Source: Methylobacterium pseudosasicola (lineage in GTDB: Bacteria; Pseudomonadota; Alphaproteobacteria; Rhizobiales; Beijerinckiaceae). From it: DNA of 64,000 nt. Numbering within the stretch: position 1 is the stretch's first letter; each line of letters begins with the position of its first letter. Below the pieces are notes generated by a model that ran no database searches, was not told where the DNA came from, and saw only the letters and a list, made by a program, of their open reading frames with translations. The position numbers were made by a program, and so were the translations under genes. This document shows, in pieces, positions 9,356 through 18,275 of this stretch. Where the stretch lies: NCBI RefSeq assembly GCF_900114535.1, contig NZ_FOTK01000009.1:62001-126000 (forward strand), written 5' to 3'.

Positions 9356-10621
9356 TCAGGCCGACCCGGTTCCGGTCCGGGCCTCGGCCCCGTCATGGTG
9401 CATTGCACCAGCGCCTTTGCCGACGAGCCCGGCATAGAGGGACCGGAGCGCGGCGGCATGGGTCGCGAGCGTCATCGGCGCCGCGCGGAACCGAGCTCGG
9501 GCATTCGCCCCGAGGGTGCGGGCACAGGTATCGTCCCGCAGCGCCGAGAAGGCCGCCGTCAGGGCGCCGAGTTCGGGGGCGACTACGAAGCCGGTCCGTC
9601 CGTCCCGGACTTTCTCCGCTGCCCCGGACCGATCGGAGGCGACCACCGGGATACCGGCCGTCAGGGCCTCGTAGACCGTGAGCGGCCCGGTCTCGTACCA
9701 GCGCGACGGGGCGGCGAGCGCCCGGGCGCGGCGGCGCAGCAGGGCCCAGACAGCCTCGGGCGCCTGCCAGCCGATCACCTCGACGCCGGGCTTGGCGCGC
9801 AACTCCGCTTCAAGGGGACCGGCGCCAATGAACAGGGCCGGAAGGCCGGCGGCCCGGGCGGCGTCGGCGACGAGGTCGGCGCCCTTCTCCCGGGTCAGGC
9901 GCCCGACATACGCGATGGCGTCGCCCCGGGCGGGATCGGCGGCTGGCCCGTCCGCGACCCGGACCGGGTTGTCGATGCGGTGATGGGTCAGCGTGTAGCC
10001 GCCGAGCAGGTCACCGAGCCGCCGCCGGCTGGCATCGCAGACATGGACGACGTGGAGCGGGCGCCGATGAAGCGCCTGCCGGAGCGCCCCCGCGCGGGCG
10101 ACGCGCACGAGCTTGTGCACCCGGCTGCGGGGGTCGCAGGGCGCGGCGAGGCACGCCGCCGAGAGCGGCGCCAGCCCGCAGGGCTCGGCCCGGTCGAACC
10201 GGTAATAGACCCCGTTCGGGCAGGCCAGGGCGTAATCGTGCAGGGTGACGATGACCGGCACGCCGAGGCGGGACAGGACCGGGAACACCGCCGGCGACAG
10301 GGCGCGGGTCCATTGGTGCAGGTGCACACAATCCGGCGCCGCCGGAAGCTGTCGGAGCGCCGCCTCGAGGGCACGGGCCGCGGCGGCGTGCCAGATCCCG
10401 GTGGCCGCCGCCTTGAGTCCGCCCAGGGACCAGATGTCGGGCAGGCCGAGCTCCATCCGCCGGATGTTCTCGTGGTCCAGCAGGGGATCGACCGGGCCCG
10501 GGATCGCCTGGAGATAGGTCACCGCCAGGCCGGCCTCGGCGAGCCCGCGGGCCGATTCGAGGGCGACCTTCTCCGCCCCGCCGCTGGCGGTCGCGAACTC
10601 GGCCAGGATCACGACATGCAT
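9356..10621 (-). CDS. GT4-type glycosyltransferase
   Basis: A 421-residue cytoplasmic glycosyltransferase with two Rossmann domains (GT-B fold). The N-terminal acceptor domain starts MHVVILAEFATASGGAEKVALE with the glycine-rich loop. The C-terminal donor domain has YVGRLTREKGADL (about residue 240), IGAGPLE, and a nucleotide-sugar site around WYETGPLTVYEALTAGIPVVASD, whose YEAL Glu is the usual GT4 catalytic-motif Glu. A Cys-rich middle (CPNG, CGLAPLSAACLAAPCD) is typical of one GT4 subgroup. It is a clear paralogue of the divergent neighbour at 10733. The sugar and acceptor are not readable; an exopolysaccharide role is only a guess. Confidence 0.85.
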   Translation of the reverse strand: MHVVILAEFATASGGAEKVALESARGLAEAGLAVTYLQAIPGPVDPLLDHENIRRMELGLPDIWSLGGLKAAATGIWHAAAARALEAALRQLPAAPDCVHLHQWTRALSPAVFPVLSRLGVPVIVTLHDYALACPNGVYYRFDRAEPCGLAPLSAACLAAPCDPRSRVHKLVRVARAGALRQALHRRPLHVVHVCDASRRRLGDLLGGYTLTHHRIDNPVRVADGPAADPARGDAIAYVGRLTREKGADLVADAARAAGLPALFIGAGPLEAELRAKPGVEVIGWQAPEAVWALLRRRARALAAPSRWYETGPLTVYEALTAGIPVVASDRSGAAEKVRDGRTGFVVAPELGALTAAFSALRDDTCARTLGANARARFRAAPMTLATHAAALRSLYAGLVGKGAGAMHHDGAEARTGTGSA

Positions 10622-10732
10622 GACTTGTCTCGGCAGGATCTGCGGCGATGATAAATCCAGGCGGGTTTACGGAGGATCAACCGGCAATCGTTACAGGTCT
10701 TCACCCCGGATCAGAACGACGGAACTTCTGAC

Positions 10733-12001
10733 GTGCACGTCGTCCTCGTCGCCGACCATGCCGCGATCAACGGCGGCCAGGCCAAGGTCGCGATCGAATC
10801 CGCCCTGGGGCTCGCCGCCCGGGGCTTTCGCGTCAGCCTGTTCGCCGCAGTGGGTCCGGTCGATCCGCGGCTGGAACCCGCCGGCATCCGGGTGGTCTGC
10901 CTGGATCAGGACGACGTCACGACGACGCGCAACAAGCTGGCTTTCGCGGCCCAGGCGATCTGGAACGGAGCAGCCGCCCGGGCCCTGGCGGCGGAACTCG
11001 CCGCCTGCGATCCGCGCGACACCTTGGTCCATGTCCACGCCTTCGCCAAGGCGCTCTCGCCGGCCATCGGCCCGGCCCTGCGGGCCTCTGGCCTGCCCTG
11101 CCTCTACACGATGCACGAATTCTTCCTGGTCTGCCCGACCGGTGGGTTCTACGCCTATCCGGAGCAGGCGATCTGCCACCGCACACCGATGTCGGCCTCC
11201 TGCATCCTGGCGAAATGCGACGCGCGCAGCTATCCGCGCAAGGTCGCCCGGATGATCCGCCATGCCGGACTCGCACATGTCGCCCGGCTGCCGGAGCTGT
11301 TCTCCCACGTCGTCACGATCAGCGATTTGCAGGAGAGCGTGGTCCGGCCGCTGATGCCCGGCGGCACCGTGTTCCACCGGGTCGACAACCCGATCGCGGT
11401 GGCGCAGGCACCGATCCACGAAGGCCCGCCGGGCGATTTCCTGTTCGCCGGTCGGATTTCGACGGAGAAGGGTGCACCGATCTTCGCCGAAGCCGCCCGG
11501 CGGGCCGGAGTCCGGGCCGTGTTCGTCGGCGACGGCTCGGAGCGGGCCGATCTCGCCGCCCGCTATCCCGAGGCGGTGATGCTCGGCTGGCGCGATCCCG
11601 CCGCCGTGCAGGCGCTGATGCGGCAGGCGCGGGCACTGGTCTTCCCGAGCGTCTGGTACGAGGGCCAGCCGCTCACCGTCTACGAGGCGCTCGCCTGCGG
11701 CACGCCGGTGATCGTCAGCGATGCCTGCGCGGGCCGGGAGGCGGTGGTCGACGGCGAAACCGGGTTCTGGTTCCGCTCGGGCGATCCCGATGCGCTGGCC
11801 GCGCATCTGCGCAGCCTGTCCGACGACGCCCTTGCCGCCCGGATGGGCCGGGCGGCCCATGACCGCTACTGGACCGCGCCCCTGACCCCGGACGTCCATC
11901 TCGACCGGCTGACCGGCGTCTACGAGACCGTGATGCGTGAGGCTTCTGCACGAGGCCGCGCGGCGCGGCTATCGCCCGGCCGGGCGGTGGCGGCGACCTG
12001 A
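10733..12001 (+). CDS. GT4-type glycosyltransferase, paralogue of the divergent neighbour
   Basis: A 422-residue GT-B enzyme with a GTG start (VHVVLVADHAAINGGQAKVA). FAGRISTEKGAPI and VWYEGQPLTVYEALACGTP align with the corresponding parts of the gene at 9356, as does the Cys-bearing middle (CPTGGFYAYPEQAICH, CILAKCDARS). The two are head to head with 111 bases between, so they could share a regulatory region, and look like an inverted tandem duplication that has diverged. The N-terminal loop reads GGQAKVA rather than GGAEKVA, so acceptor choice may differ. Substrate unknown. Confidence 0.85.
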   Translation: MHVVLVADHAAINGGQAKVAIESALGLAARGFRVSLFAAVGPVDPRLEPAGIRVVCLDQDDVTTTRNKLAFAAQAIWNGAAARALAAELAACDPRDTLVHVHAFAKALSPAIGPALRASGLPCLYTMHEFFLVCPTGGFYAYPEQAICHRTPMSASCILAKCDARSYPRKVARMIRHAGLAHVARLPELFSHVVTISDLQESVVRPLMPGGTVFHRVDNPIAVAQAPIHEGPPGDFLFAGRISTEKGAPIFAEAARRAGVRAVFVGDGSERADLAARYPEAVMLGWRDPAAVQALMRQARALVFPSVWYEGQPLTVYEALACGTPVIVSDACAGREAVVDGETGFWFRSGDPDALAAHLRSLSDDALAARMGRAAHDRYWTAPLTPDVHLDRLTGVYETVMREASARGRAARLSPGRAVAAT

Positions 12002-12041
12002 CGCGACGGCCCGATTGATACGCCCTGCGCTCGAAAAAACC

Positions 12042-12066
12042 GGAAACACCCTGGCTCCGTCGCGTT
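12042..12066 (+). promoter_or_regulatory. EcfG-like general stress promoter
   Basis: GGAAA, 16 bases, then CGTT, against the alphaproteobacterial EcfG consensus GGAAC-N16/17-CGTT: one mismatch in the -35 and correct spacing. It ends 48 bases before the ATG of the small protein at 12115. The match is near but not exact. Confidence 0.45.
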
Positions 12067-12114
12067 GACGCGCACAGGCACCCTGCGTGCACCCGTCACG
12101 GACGAGCGAGAGAC

Positions 12115-12294
12115 ATGGCCGACGACCACAAGCTGAAGAACGAGACCAAGCCCGGCTTCCAGCAGGGCAGTGCCAAGCCGGGCGACAAGACCAACCCCGC
12201 CAACAAGCCGGAGAAGATGGACGAGCGCCTCGACGATGCCCTCGAAGAGACGTTCCCGTCGAGCGACCCGGTCTCGGTGAAGATCACCAAGTAG
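12115..12294 (+). CDS. Small hydrophilic protein with ETFPSSDPVS motif
   Basis: A 59-residue charged protein (MADDHKLKNETKPGFQQGSA...) with no hydrophobic segment. Its C-terminus, MDERLDDALEETFPSSDPVSVKITK, carries the ETFP-(A/S)-SDPxS motif seen in many small uncharacterised alphaproteobacterial proteins. The Gly/Lys/Asn-rich first half suggests disorder. A GAGCGAGAGAC stretch precedes the ATG. The upstream EcfG-like promoter and this composition suggest a stress-induced protein, which is inference. It is too short for most gene finders but the motif makes it convincing. A family A repeat begins right after the stop. Confidence 0.75.
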   Translation: MADDHKLKNETKPGFQQGSAKPGDKTNPANKPEKMDERLDDALEETFPSSDPVSVKITK

Positions 12295-12295
12295 C

Positions 12296-12350
12296 GGGTT
12301 CCCGAAGGGCTCAGCCCTTTGGTGGGGTTCGGGGGCAGAGCCCCCGAGAC
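12296..12350 (+). repeat. Family A hairpin repeat, modules 4-3
   Basis: GGGTTCCCGAAGGGCTCAGCCCTTTGG followed by a GGGGGC...GCCCCC hairpin, two bases behind the stop of the small protein. It is a short copy of the composite described at 23343 and could serve as its 3' end. Confidence 0.8.
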
Positions 12351-12367
12351 CTCTGGTTCGCGGTCGG

Positions 12368-14050
12368 TCAGGCCGCTTCGAGCAGACGCCGGGCGATGAC
12401 CTGGGCCTGGATCTCGGCGGCGCCCTCGAAGATCGACAGGATGCGGGCGTCGCACAGGATCCGGCTGACCGGGTATTCCAGCGCGAAGCCGTTGCCGCCG
12501 TGGATCTGGAGGGCGTTGTCGGCGGCCGCCCAGGCGACGCGGGCACCGAGCAGCTTGGCCATCCCGGCCTCCAGGTCGCAGCGCTTGCCGGCATCCTTCT
12601 CGCGGGCCGAGAAGTAGGTGAGCTGGCGGGCGATGTTGATCTCCACCGCCATCATGGCGAGCTTGTCGGCGACCCGGGGGAAGCTGACCAGGGCCTTGCC
12701 GAACTGGACCCGCTCCTCGGCGTAGCGCAGCCCCACGTCGAGAGCCGACTGAGCGACGCCGATGGCCCGGGCCGCGGTCTGAATTCGGGCCGATTCGAAG
12801 GTCTGCATCAGCTGGGCGAAGCCCTTGCCCTCGACCTCGCCGAGCAGGTTGCCGCCGGGCACCTCGAACCCCTCGAAGGCCAGCTCGTATTCCTTCATGC
12901 CCCGGTAGCCGAGCACCTCGATCTCGCCGCCCGACAGGCCCTGGACCGGGAACGGATCCTCATCCGTGCCCCGGGGCTTCTCGGCGATCAGCATCGAGAG
13001 GCCGCGATGACCCTTCTCCTCGGGCTTGGTCCGCACCAGCACGGTCATGATGTCGGCTCGGACCGGATGGGTGATCCAGGTCTTGTTGCCGGTTATTTTC
13101 CACACATCGCCGTCCTTGACGGCCTTCGTGCGGAGCGAAGCGAGGTCCGAACCGGTGTTCGGCTCGGTGAACACCGCAGTCGGCAAAATGTCGCCCGAGG
13201 CGATCTTGGGCAGGAAGCGGTGCTTCTGCTCCTCGGTGCCGCCGCACAGGATCAGCTCCGCGGCGATTTCCGAGCGGGTGCCCAGCGAGCCGACGCCGAT
13301 ATAGGCCCGGGACAGCTCCTCCGAGACCACGCACATGGCGGTCTTGGGCAGACCCATGCCGCCGTATTCCTCCGGGATGGTGAGGCCGAACACGCCCAGC
13401 TCGGCCATCTTGGTGACGACCTCCATGGGGATGTATTCGTTCTTCAGGTGCCACTCATGCGCCTGCTCGACCACCTCGGCCTTGCCGAAGCGGCGCATCT
13501 CGGAGCGGATCGCCTCCATGTCTTCGTCGAGGCCCGAGGCGCCGACGGTGGCCGAGCCGCCGCCCTCGCGCATCAGAGCCACCAGGGCGGCGCGGTTCTC
13601 CGGGGTGTTGCCCTCGGCGATCAGGGCCTCGACCGCGTCCGAGCGGTACTGCGCCACCTCCTTGGCCGAGAGGCCGAGCGAGCCGGTCGGCCGGACCATC
13701 TCGCCCTGGCTCATCGGGATGCCGGAGAACAGCTGATCGAGATACTCGCCGGCGCCGATCCGCACGAGCAGCGTCTCGGTCTCGCCGAACCGGCCCTCGG
13801 CCTGGAGACGCTCGGCATAGCCGCCGAGCTCGGCCACCGCCTCCGCGTAGGTCGCGAGCCAGGCCAGCCCATGGGCGGCGTGCTGCTGGGCTTCGAGCTT
13901 GCCGGTATCGATCCGCCCGTCCGTGCCGAGGATGCGTGTCCGCACTCGCCTGGTGGCCTCCGCCACGAGGGCCTTCGCGCTCTCGCCGGCGGCCTTGGTG
14001 AGGCTGACGACGTCCTGCGGCTCTGTCTGGATGGCGGGGGATGCGGACAT
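12368..14050 (-). CDS. mcd: (2S)-methylsuccinyl-CoA dehydrogenase
   Basis: A 560-residue acyl-CoA dehydrogenase with an N-terminal extension of about 175 residues before the standard fold, the layout of methylsuccinyl-CoA dehydrogenase, which oxidises (2S)-methylsuccinyl-CoA to mesaconyl-CoA in the ethylmalonyl-CoA pathway. Ordinary acyl-CoA dehydrogenases are near 380-390 residues. Core features are LTIPEEYGGMGL, TEPNTGSDLASLRT, WITHPVRADI in the flavin region, QIHGGNGFALEYPVSRI and, near the end, IFEGAAEIQAQVIARRLLE, where such enzymes hold the catalytic Glu. In methylotrophs this gene has also been labelled isobutyryl-CoA dehydrogenase. It is monocistronic here, with no other pathway gene nearby. 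Confidence 0.88.
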   Translation of the reverse strand: MSASPAIQTEPQDVVSLTKAAGESAKALVAEATRRVRTRILGTDGRIDTGKLEAQQHAAHGLAWLATYAEAVAELGGYAERLQAEGRFGETETLLVRIGAGEYLDQLFSGIPMSQGEMVRPTGSLGLSAKEVAQYRSDAVEALIAEGNTPENRAALVALMREGGGSATVGASGLDEDMEAIRSEMRRFGKAEVVEQAHEWHLKNEYIPMEVVTKMAELGVFGLTIPEEYGGMGLPKTAMCVVSEELSRAYIGVGSLGTRSEIAAELILCGGTEEQKHRFLPKIASGDILPTAVFTEPNTGSDLASLRTKAVKDGDVWKITGNKTWITHPVRADIMTVLVRTKPEEKGHRGLSMLIAEKPRGTDEDPFPVQGLSGGEIEVLGYRGMKEYELAFEGFEVPGGNLLGEVEGKGFAQLMQTFESARIQTAARAIGVAQSALDVGLRYAEERVQFGKALVSFPRVADKLAMMAVEINIARQLTYFSAREKDAGKRCDLEAGMAKLLGARVAWAAADNALQIHGGNGFALEYPVSRILCDARILSIFEGAAEIQAQVIARRLLEAA

Positions 14051-14219
14051 GATTTTTGCTCGCGTGGCGTTTTATTGGATCGTGTCTTCTAACCCGTCCG
14101 ACGTCGAGGCCGAAGCAGATTTCATTTGCCGCGTCTTGAACTGAAGTTGAAGGCCGTCGGGTTTTGACGCGCTCATCGACGTCGAATCGGCCACCCACTT
14201 CAGCGGTATGCGCTCGCGT

Positions 14220-14426
14220 TCAGCGCTTCTGCTCGCAGCGGGTCTTCACATAGGCGCCGTCCTCGCCCTTGAAACCGGCATTGGCCGCCAGAACCGGACC
14301 CTGGATCAGGCATTCCTGAAGGGTGTGGGCTGGGCCGGTGATCACGTCCAGAGCGGTGTCGCGCGAGCAGTCCGGGGCCTGGACGGAGGCGGCACAGATC
14401 AGGGCAACGACGACGATCGAATTCAT
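14220..14426 (-). CDS. Small exported protein, unknown function
   Basis: A 68-residue protein beginning MNSIVVVALICAASVQAPDCS, a short signal peptide probably cleaved after about residue 17. The mature part holds three cysteines (CSRDTALDVITGP, LQECLIQGP, VKTRCEQKR), so a periplasmic disulfide protein is likely. The ATG has a GGGAGG site four bases ahead. I do not recognise the family. It stands alone; the 220 bases upstream to the reductase gene hold nothing I can identify. Confidence 0.6.
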   Translation of the reverse strand: MNSIVVVALICAASVQAPDCSRDTALDVITGPAHTLQECLIQGPVLAANAGFKGEDGAYVKTRCEQKR

Positions 14427-14646
14427 GATGCCTCCCAGGATGGCCCGGCTTCTCGGACGGCGGGCGGCGTGTGTCGAAAGACGGGCTGCCGGAACCAGTT
14501 CCATCGGCTCCCAGGCGGCCGTCTCATTGAAAACGATCGCCTGGACGAGCCCGGCGACGTGATCCGGGAACGCTACGCCCATTGGCCTCACGCCGTCCTG
14601 GGTCTCATCGCCGCGCGTATGAGGACGGTACGCGGCGCAACCGGGA

Positions 14647-16197
14647 TCACACCAGGGCGGGGAGATCCGCGCCGGCCTCGATCGCCTCCGGGCTCGGCAC
14701 CCGATCTTCGCCCAGCAGGTGCAGGAACGCCGTGAAGGCCGGGTTGCGCCCGATGCTGCAGGCGGCCACCGCCCGGTTCTCGCGGACGTAGTAGGCGATG
14801 AAGTCCAGTTCCGCCGGATCGCCCTGCAGGATGATCCGGTCGAAACCCGGCGCGTAGCCACTGTAATCCAGGCGCTTGTCCCCTTGGTTGCTCCAGAAGA
14901 ACGGCACGCCGGAGAACGCGCCCGTCGCGCCCAGGATCGCCTTGGCCGCGTGGGTCCCGTGCTGCTGGGCCAGCCGCCAGTGCTCGATGCGGGCGGTGAG
15001 CCCGCTGCCGCGCTCCGGGAAGGCCGCGATATCGCCCGCGATCCAGACGCCGTCGGCGATCTTCAGGTCGGAGCCGACCGGGAGGCCGCCCTGCTGGTCC
15101 GGCTCCACCCCGGCGACGAGCGCGGTCTCCGGCGCGGCGCCCGCGCCGATCAACACGATGTCGGCCGGCAGCCGCATGCCGGCCTCCGTCTCGACCGCCT
15201 CAATGGATTCGGTGCCGGTGATCCGCGCGACCTGTCCCGTCACGAAGGTTACGCCGTTGCCTTCATGGTAGCGCTTCAGCCCCGCCCCCACCGCCTCGCC
15301 GAAGCGCTTGGCGAAGGGCACCGCCTCGCGGGACAGCACCGTCACGGACAGGCCGCGCTTGGTCAGGAAGGCCGCGGCCTCCAGGCCGATGAAGCCGGCA
15401 CCGATCACCACCACCCGCTTGGCGCGCTCGGCCGCGTCGCTCAGCCGCACCGCATCGTCGAGGCTGCGCAACGTCATGACGCCCGGAAGGTCCGTCCCCC
15501 CAAAATCCGGCACCACCGCCCGGCTGCCGGTGGCGATCACCAGCGCATCGCCGGTCAGCACTCGCCCGTCCGCGAGAGTGACGCTGCGGGCGGCCGGGTC
15601 GATCCGGGTCGCCTCGCCCTGGATGCGCTCGACCCGGTGCGCGGCGGCGAAGTCCGGTTCCAGCAGGGTCTTCTCGGGGGGCGTCGGCTTGGCCAGGAAC
15701 TGCTTGGACAGCTTGGTCCGGTCGTAAGGTGGCGAGACCTCGCGACCGACCATCGTGATCGCCCCCGGAAAACCATCGCGCCGGAGCGTGGTCACGCAGG
15801 CGACCGCCGCGGCGCCGGTGCCGACGATCAGGACTTTCCCAATGGTCGACCCGGCCCGCTTGGCCGAGGCGGGCTCGGGGGTCAGCGTCGCGACCGCCTC
15901 GTCGCCCTCGATCCGGACGGGATAGCGGGTGAGTGGCTCGAGGGCCGGCGGCTCTTCCAGGCTGCCGTCGGCGAGCGCGAAGGCCGCCTTGTGCCACGGG
16001 CAGTAGAGCCGGCCGCCGCAGATCTCGCCCTTGGCCAGCGGCGCCCCAAGATGCGGGCACTTGGCCTGAAAGGCACGCACGCCGTCGGTATCGCGCACGA
16101 ACAGCACCGTGTCCTCGCCGGCCTTGCCCTCGGCCTTGCCGCCGAGGGGGATTGCGTCGAGGGCGAGGCGGATCTCGCGGGGCTTGTCCTGATCCAT
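14647..16197 (-). CDS. Rieske-ferredoxin reductase fusion (AIFM3-like FAD oxidoreductase)
   Basis: A 516-residue fusion. Residues about 5-105 are a Rieske [2Fe-2S] domain with CPHLGAPL and CPWHKAAF as the C-x-H and C-x-x-H ligand pairs. The rest is a two-dinucleotide-site flavoprotein: FAD loop VLIVGTGAAAVACVTTLRR (about 123), NAD(P)H loop VVVIGAGFIGLEAAAFL, the ATGSR motif, and the second FAD contact VWIAGDIAAF. The order is that of AIFL/AIFM3 proteins and of ferredoxin reductases of oxygenase systems. No oxygenase gene is adjacent, so the electron acceptor is unknown. The start is the ATG at 16197 (MDQDKPR). Confidence 0.88.
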   Translation of the reverse strand: MDQDKPREIRLALDAIPLGGKAEGKAGEDTVLFVRDTDGVRAFQAKCPHLGAPLAKGEICGGRLYCPWHKAAFALADGSLEEPPALEPLTRYPVRIEGDEAVATLTPEPASAKRAGSTIGKVLIVGTGAAAVACVTTLRRDGFPGAITMVGREVSPPYDRTKLSKQFLAKPTPPEKTLLEPDFAAAHRVERIQGEATRIDPAARSVTLADGRVLTGDALVIATGSRAVVPDFGGTDLPGVMTLRSLDDAVRLSDAAERAKRVVVIGAGFIGLEAAAFLTKRGLSVTVLSREAVPFAKRFGEAVGAGLKRYHEGNGVTFVTGQVARITGTESIEAVETEAGMRLPADIVLIGAGAAPETALVAGVEPDQQGGLPVGSDLKIADGVWIAGDIAAFPERGSGLTARIEHWRLAQQHGTHAAKAILGATGAFSGVPFFWSNQGDKRLDYSGYAPGFDRIILQGDPAELDFIAYYVRENRAVAACSIGRNPAFTAFLHLLGEDRVPSPEAIEAGADLPALV

Positions 16198-16295
16198 CCT
16201 CGCTCCTCCCGGTGGTGACCCGAGCCATCGTGGCCCGCGCACCAAGCCGCGAATCGAGGAAGTGTTTCCGGGCCTTCCGTCGCAGGGCCGGCGGC

Positions 16296-17204
16296 TCAGG
16301 CGCGGCTCGCCACCGCGACGCCGAGCGCCGCCACCGCCATCCCGGCGACCTGCACCAGGGTGAGCACCTCGCCGAACAGCAGGTAGCCCAGCACGGCCGC
16401 CACCGGCGGCACTAGGAAGAACAGGGCTGCGACGCCCGCCACCGCGCCCCGCCGGATCAGCGCCAGCAGCAGCAGGATGCCGGCCACCGAGTTGACCAGG
16501 ATCGCCCAGGCGAGGCCGAGCCAGAGGGGCGTCACCGGGTCGATCTCGGCATGGCCGAAGGCCAGCGCCAGGGGGATCGCGCAGGCCATCCCGCCGACGA
16601 ATTGCAGCGTCGCGTTGGCCAGCAGGTCGCCGCCGCCGCCGGTCCGCTTCTGCCAGAGGGTGCCCAGCGTCAGCGCCAGGACCGCCAGGAGGCTGACCGC
16701 CAAGGCAGCCGGCGGGATCCCGGAGGCGTCCGTGGCGCCGAGCTTCGGGGCGAGCACCAGGCCGGCCCCGGCAAAGCCCAGCAGGATCCCCAGCGCCCGC
16801 CGGCCGCTGACCCGCTCGCCCAGCAGCGGCTGCGCCAACAGGGCCGTCAGCAGCGGCTGAAGGCTGCCGACCAGGGCGGCGATCCCGGCCGGCAGCCCGC
16901 GGCTCACCGCCCAGAACACCCCCGACAGGTAGACTCCCTGCATCAGGAAGCCCGCCACCATGGGATCGCGCCAGCCGGCCCGGTTCTTCGGCCAGTGCAC
17001 CCGGGACGCCGTCGCGATCAGCGCCAGCAGCACGGCGACCCCGGTGAACCGGACCGCCGTGAATCCCAGCGGATCGGCATGCGGGATCACGGCCCGGGCG
17101 GAGATGAAGCCGGTTGCCCAGATCGGGACGAACAGCACCGGCAGGGCGCCGGCCGCGAGCGTCGCGGGTCGTGTGGGTGTAAGCATGGCCTTAGGAAGGA
17201 TCAT
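16296..17204 (-). CDS. EamA/DMT-family inner-membrane transporter
   Basis: A protein of about 302 residues with ten predicted helices arranged as two EamA repeats: AVIPHADPLGFTAVRFTGVAVLL in the first and LGERVSGRRALGILLGFAGAGLVL, LLFGEVLTLVQVAGMAVAALG at the ends of the two halves. Such proteins export amino acids, nucleosides or other small metabolites; the substrate cannot be told. Starts at 17222, 17204 and 17186 are all possible; 17204 has an AAGGGA sequence at workable distance. Confidence 0.85.
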   Translation of the reverse strand: MILPKAMLTPTRPATLAAGALPVLFVPIWATGFISARAVIPHADPLGFTAVRFTGVAVLLALIATASRVHWPKNRAGWRDPMVAGFLMQGVYLSGVFWAVSRGLPAGIAALVGSLQPLLTALLAQPLLGERVSGRRALGILLGFAGAGLVLAPKLGATDASGIPPAALAVSLLAVLALTLGTLWQKRTGGGGDLLANATLQFVGGMACAIPLALAFGHAEIDPVTPLWLGLAWAILVNSVAGILLLLALIRRGAVAGVAALFFLVPPVAAVLGYLLFGEVLTLVQVAGMAVAALGVAVASRA

Positions 17205-17372
17205 CCGTCCCTTGAGTCGCAAGACAATTCGGCCGCCCGGGCGATGGGAAGCATGGGGCGTGGCCGCGGCGCGTCACCGGCGCGCGAACGGGACCGGACG
17301 GGTCCCGCGGCGTTGACGGGCCGGCTCGGACGCCCTTCATCGGCGGGCCGGCACGAGGATCGTTGGACACCC

Positions 17373-18275
17373 GTGAAATCACTTCGCAGCGGATTCCAGG
17401 TCGCGGGCCTCGCGGCGCAGCGCTTCGTCGCCCATGACGGCTGGGCGATCGCCAGCCACATCGCGCTCTCGACCCTGACTTCCCTGTTCCCGTTCCTGAT
17501 CCTGCTGGCCGCGCTCGCCGGCCTGTTCGGCACGCAGTCGCTGGCCGACGAGGCCGGGGTGCTGATCTTCGACGCCTGGCCCCGGGAGATCGCCAAGCCG
17601 ATCGTCGGCGAGGTCCACCGGGTGCTCACCGAGCAGCGCAGCGGCGTGCTGACGCTCGGCGCCCTGTTCGCCCTGTATTTCTCGTCCTCGGGCGTCGAGA
17701 GCCTGCGGGTTGGTCTCAACCGGGCCTATGGGCTGCGTGAGAGCCGCCCCTGGTGGCTGACCCGGCTCGAATCGATCGGCTATGTGATCTGCGGCGCCTT
17801 CGCGATGCTGGCCTTCGCGCTGCTCGTGGTGCTGGGCCCGCTGATCTGGCGCAACATCGTGCTGGTCGCGCCGGGGCTGGAGCCCCTGAGCCTCACGGTG
17901 GCGATCGGGCGGATCGGCGTCACGGCCCTGCTGCTGGCGGTGGTGCTGATCATCGCCCACAAGTTCGTGGCCGCCGGCCGGCGCTCGATCCTGTCGGTGC
18001 TGCCGGGGATCGGGGTGACGCTGGTCCTGTGGTTCTTCGCCGGCCTCGGCTTCGGCTATTATCTCGACCGATTCTCGAACGCCTACGCGTCCACCTACGG
18101 GGGCTTGGCCACCGCGATGGTGTTCCTGGTGTTCCTGTACTGGCTCGCCGCCATGTTCCTGTTCGGCGGCGAGGTCAACGGCACGGTGATTGCCGCCCGC
18201 CGCAGCCGCCTGCAGGCGAAGATGCTGGCCCGGCGGGCCAAGATGGAGGGACGATGGACGGCCTCGAGCACCTGA
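17373..18275 (+). CDS. YihY/BrkB-family inner-membrane protein
   Basis: A 300-residue protein with six membrane segments and the family signatures HIALSTLTSLFPFLILLAAL, YFSSSGVESLRVGLNRAYG and YASTYGGLATAMVFLVFLYW. The family was once called RNase BN by mistake; its transport or structural function is not settled. The GTG start at 17373 is where the homology begins (VKSLRSGFQVAG). Its last 22 bases contain the ribosome site (GGAGGG) and first codons of the alpha/beta hydrolase gene, so the two are translationally coupled. Confidence 0.85.
   Translation: MKSLRSGFQVAGLAAQRFVAHDGWAIASHIALSTLTSLFPFLILLAALAGLFGTQSLADEAGVLIFDAWPREIAKPIVGEVHRVLTEQRSGVLTLGALFALYFSSSGVESLRVGLNRAYGLRESRPWWLTRLESIGYVICGAFAMLAFALLVVLGPLIWRNIVLVAPGLEPLSLTVAIGRIGVTALLLAVVLIIAHKFVAAGRRSILSVLPGIGVTLVLWFFAGLGFGYYLDRFSNAYASTYGGLATAMVFLVFLYWLAAMFLFGGEVNGTVIAARRSRLQAKMLARRAKMEGRWTASST

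Noticed and set aside
9396..9410. Perfect palindrome TGGTGCA-T-TGCACCA
   Set aside because: It lies within the 3' coding part of the glycosyltransferase gene with no promoter context; probably chance.
14208..14735. A 175-residue plus-strand frame over the small exported protein
   Set aside because: No ribosome site or domain; the minus-strand frame has a signal peptide, paired cysteines and a GGGAGG site.
17753..18253. Longer N-terminus for the alpha/beta hydrolase
   Set aside because: The extension is the out-of-frame shadow of the YihY-like gene; the ATG at 18254 has a good ribosome site and matches the family start.
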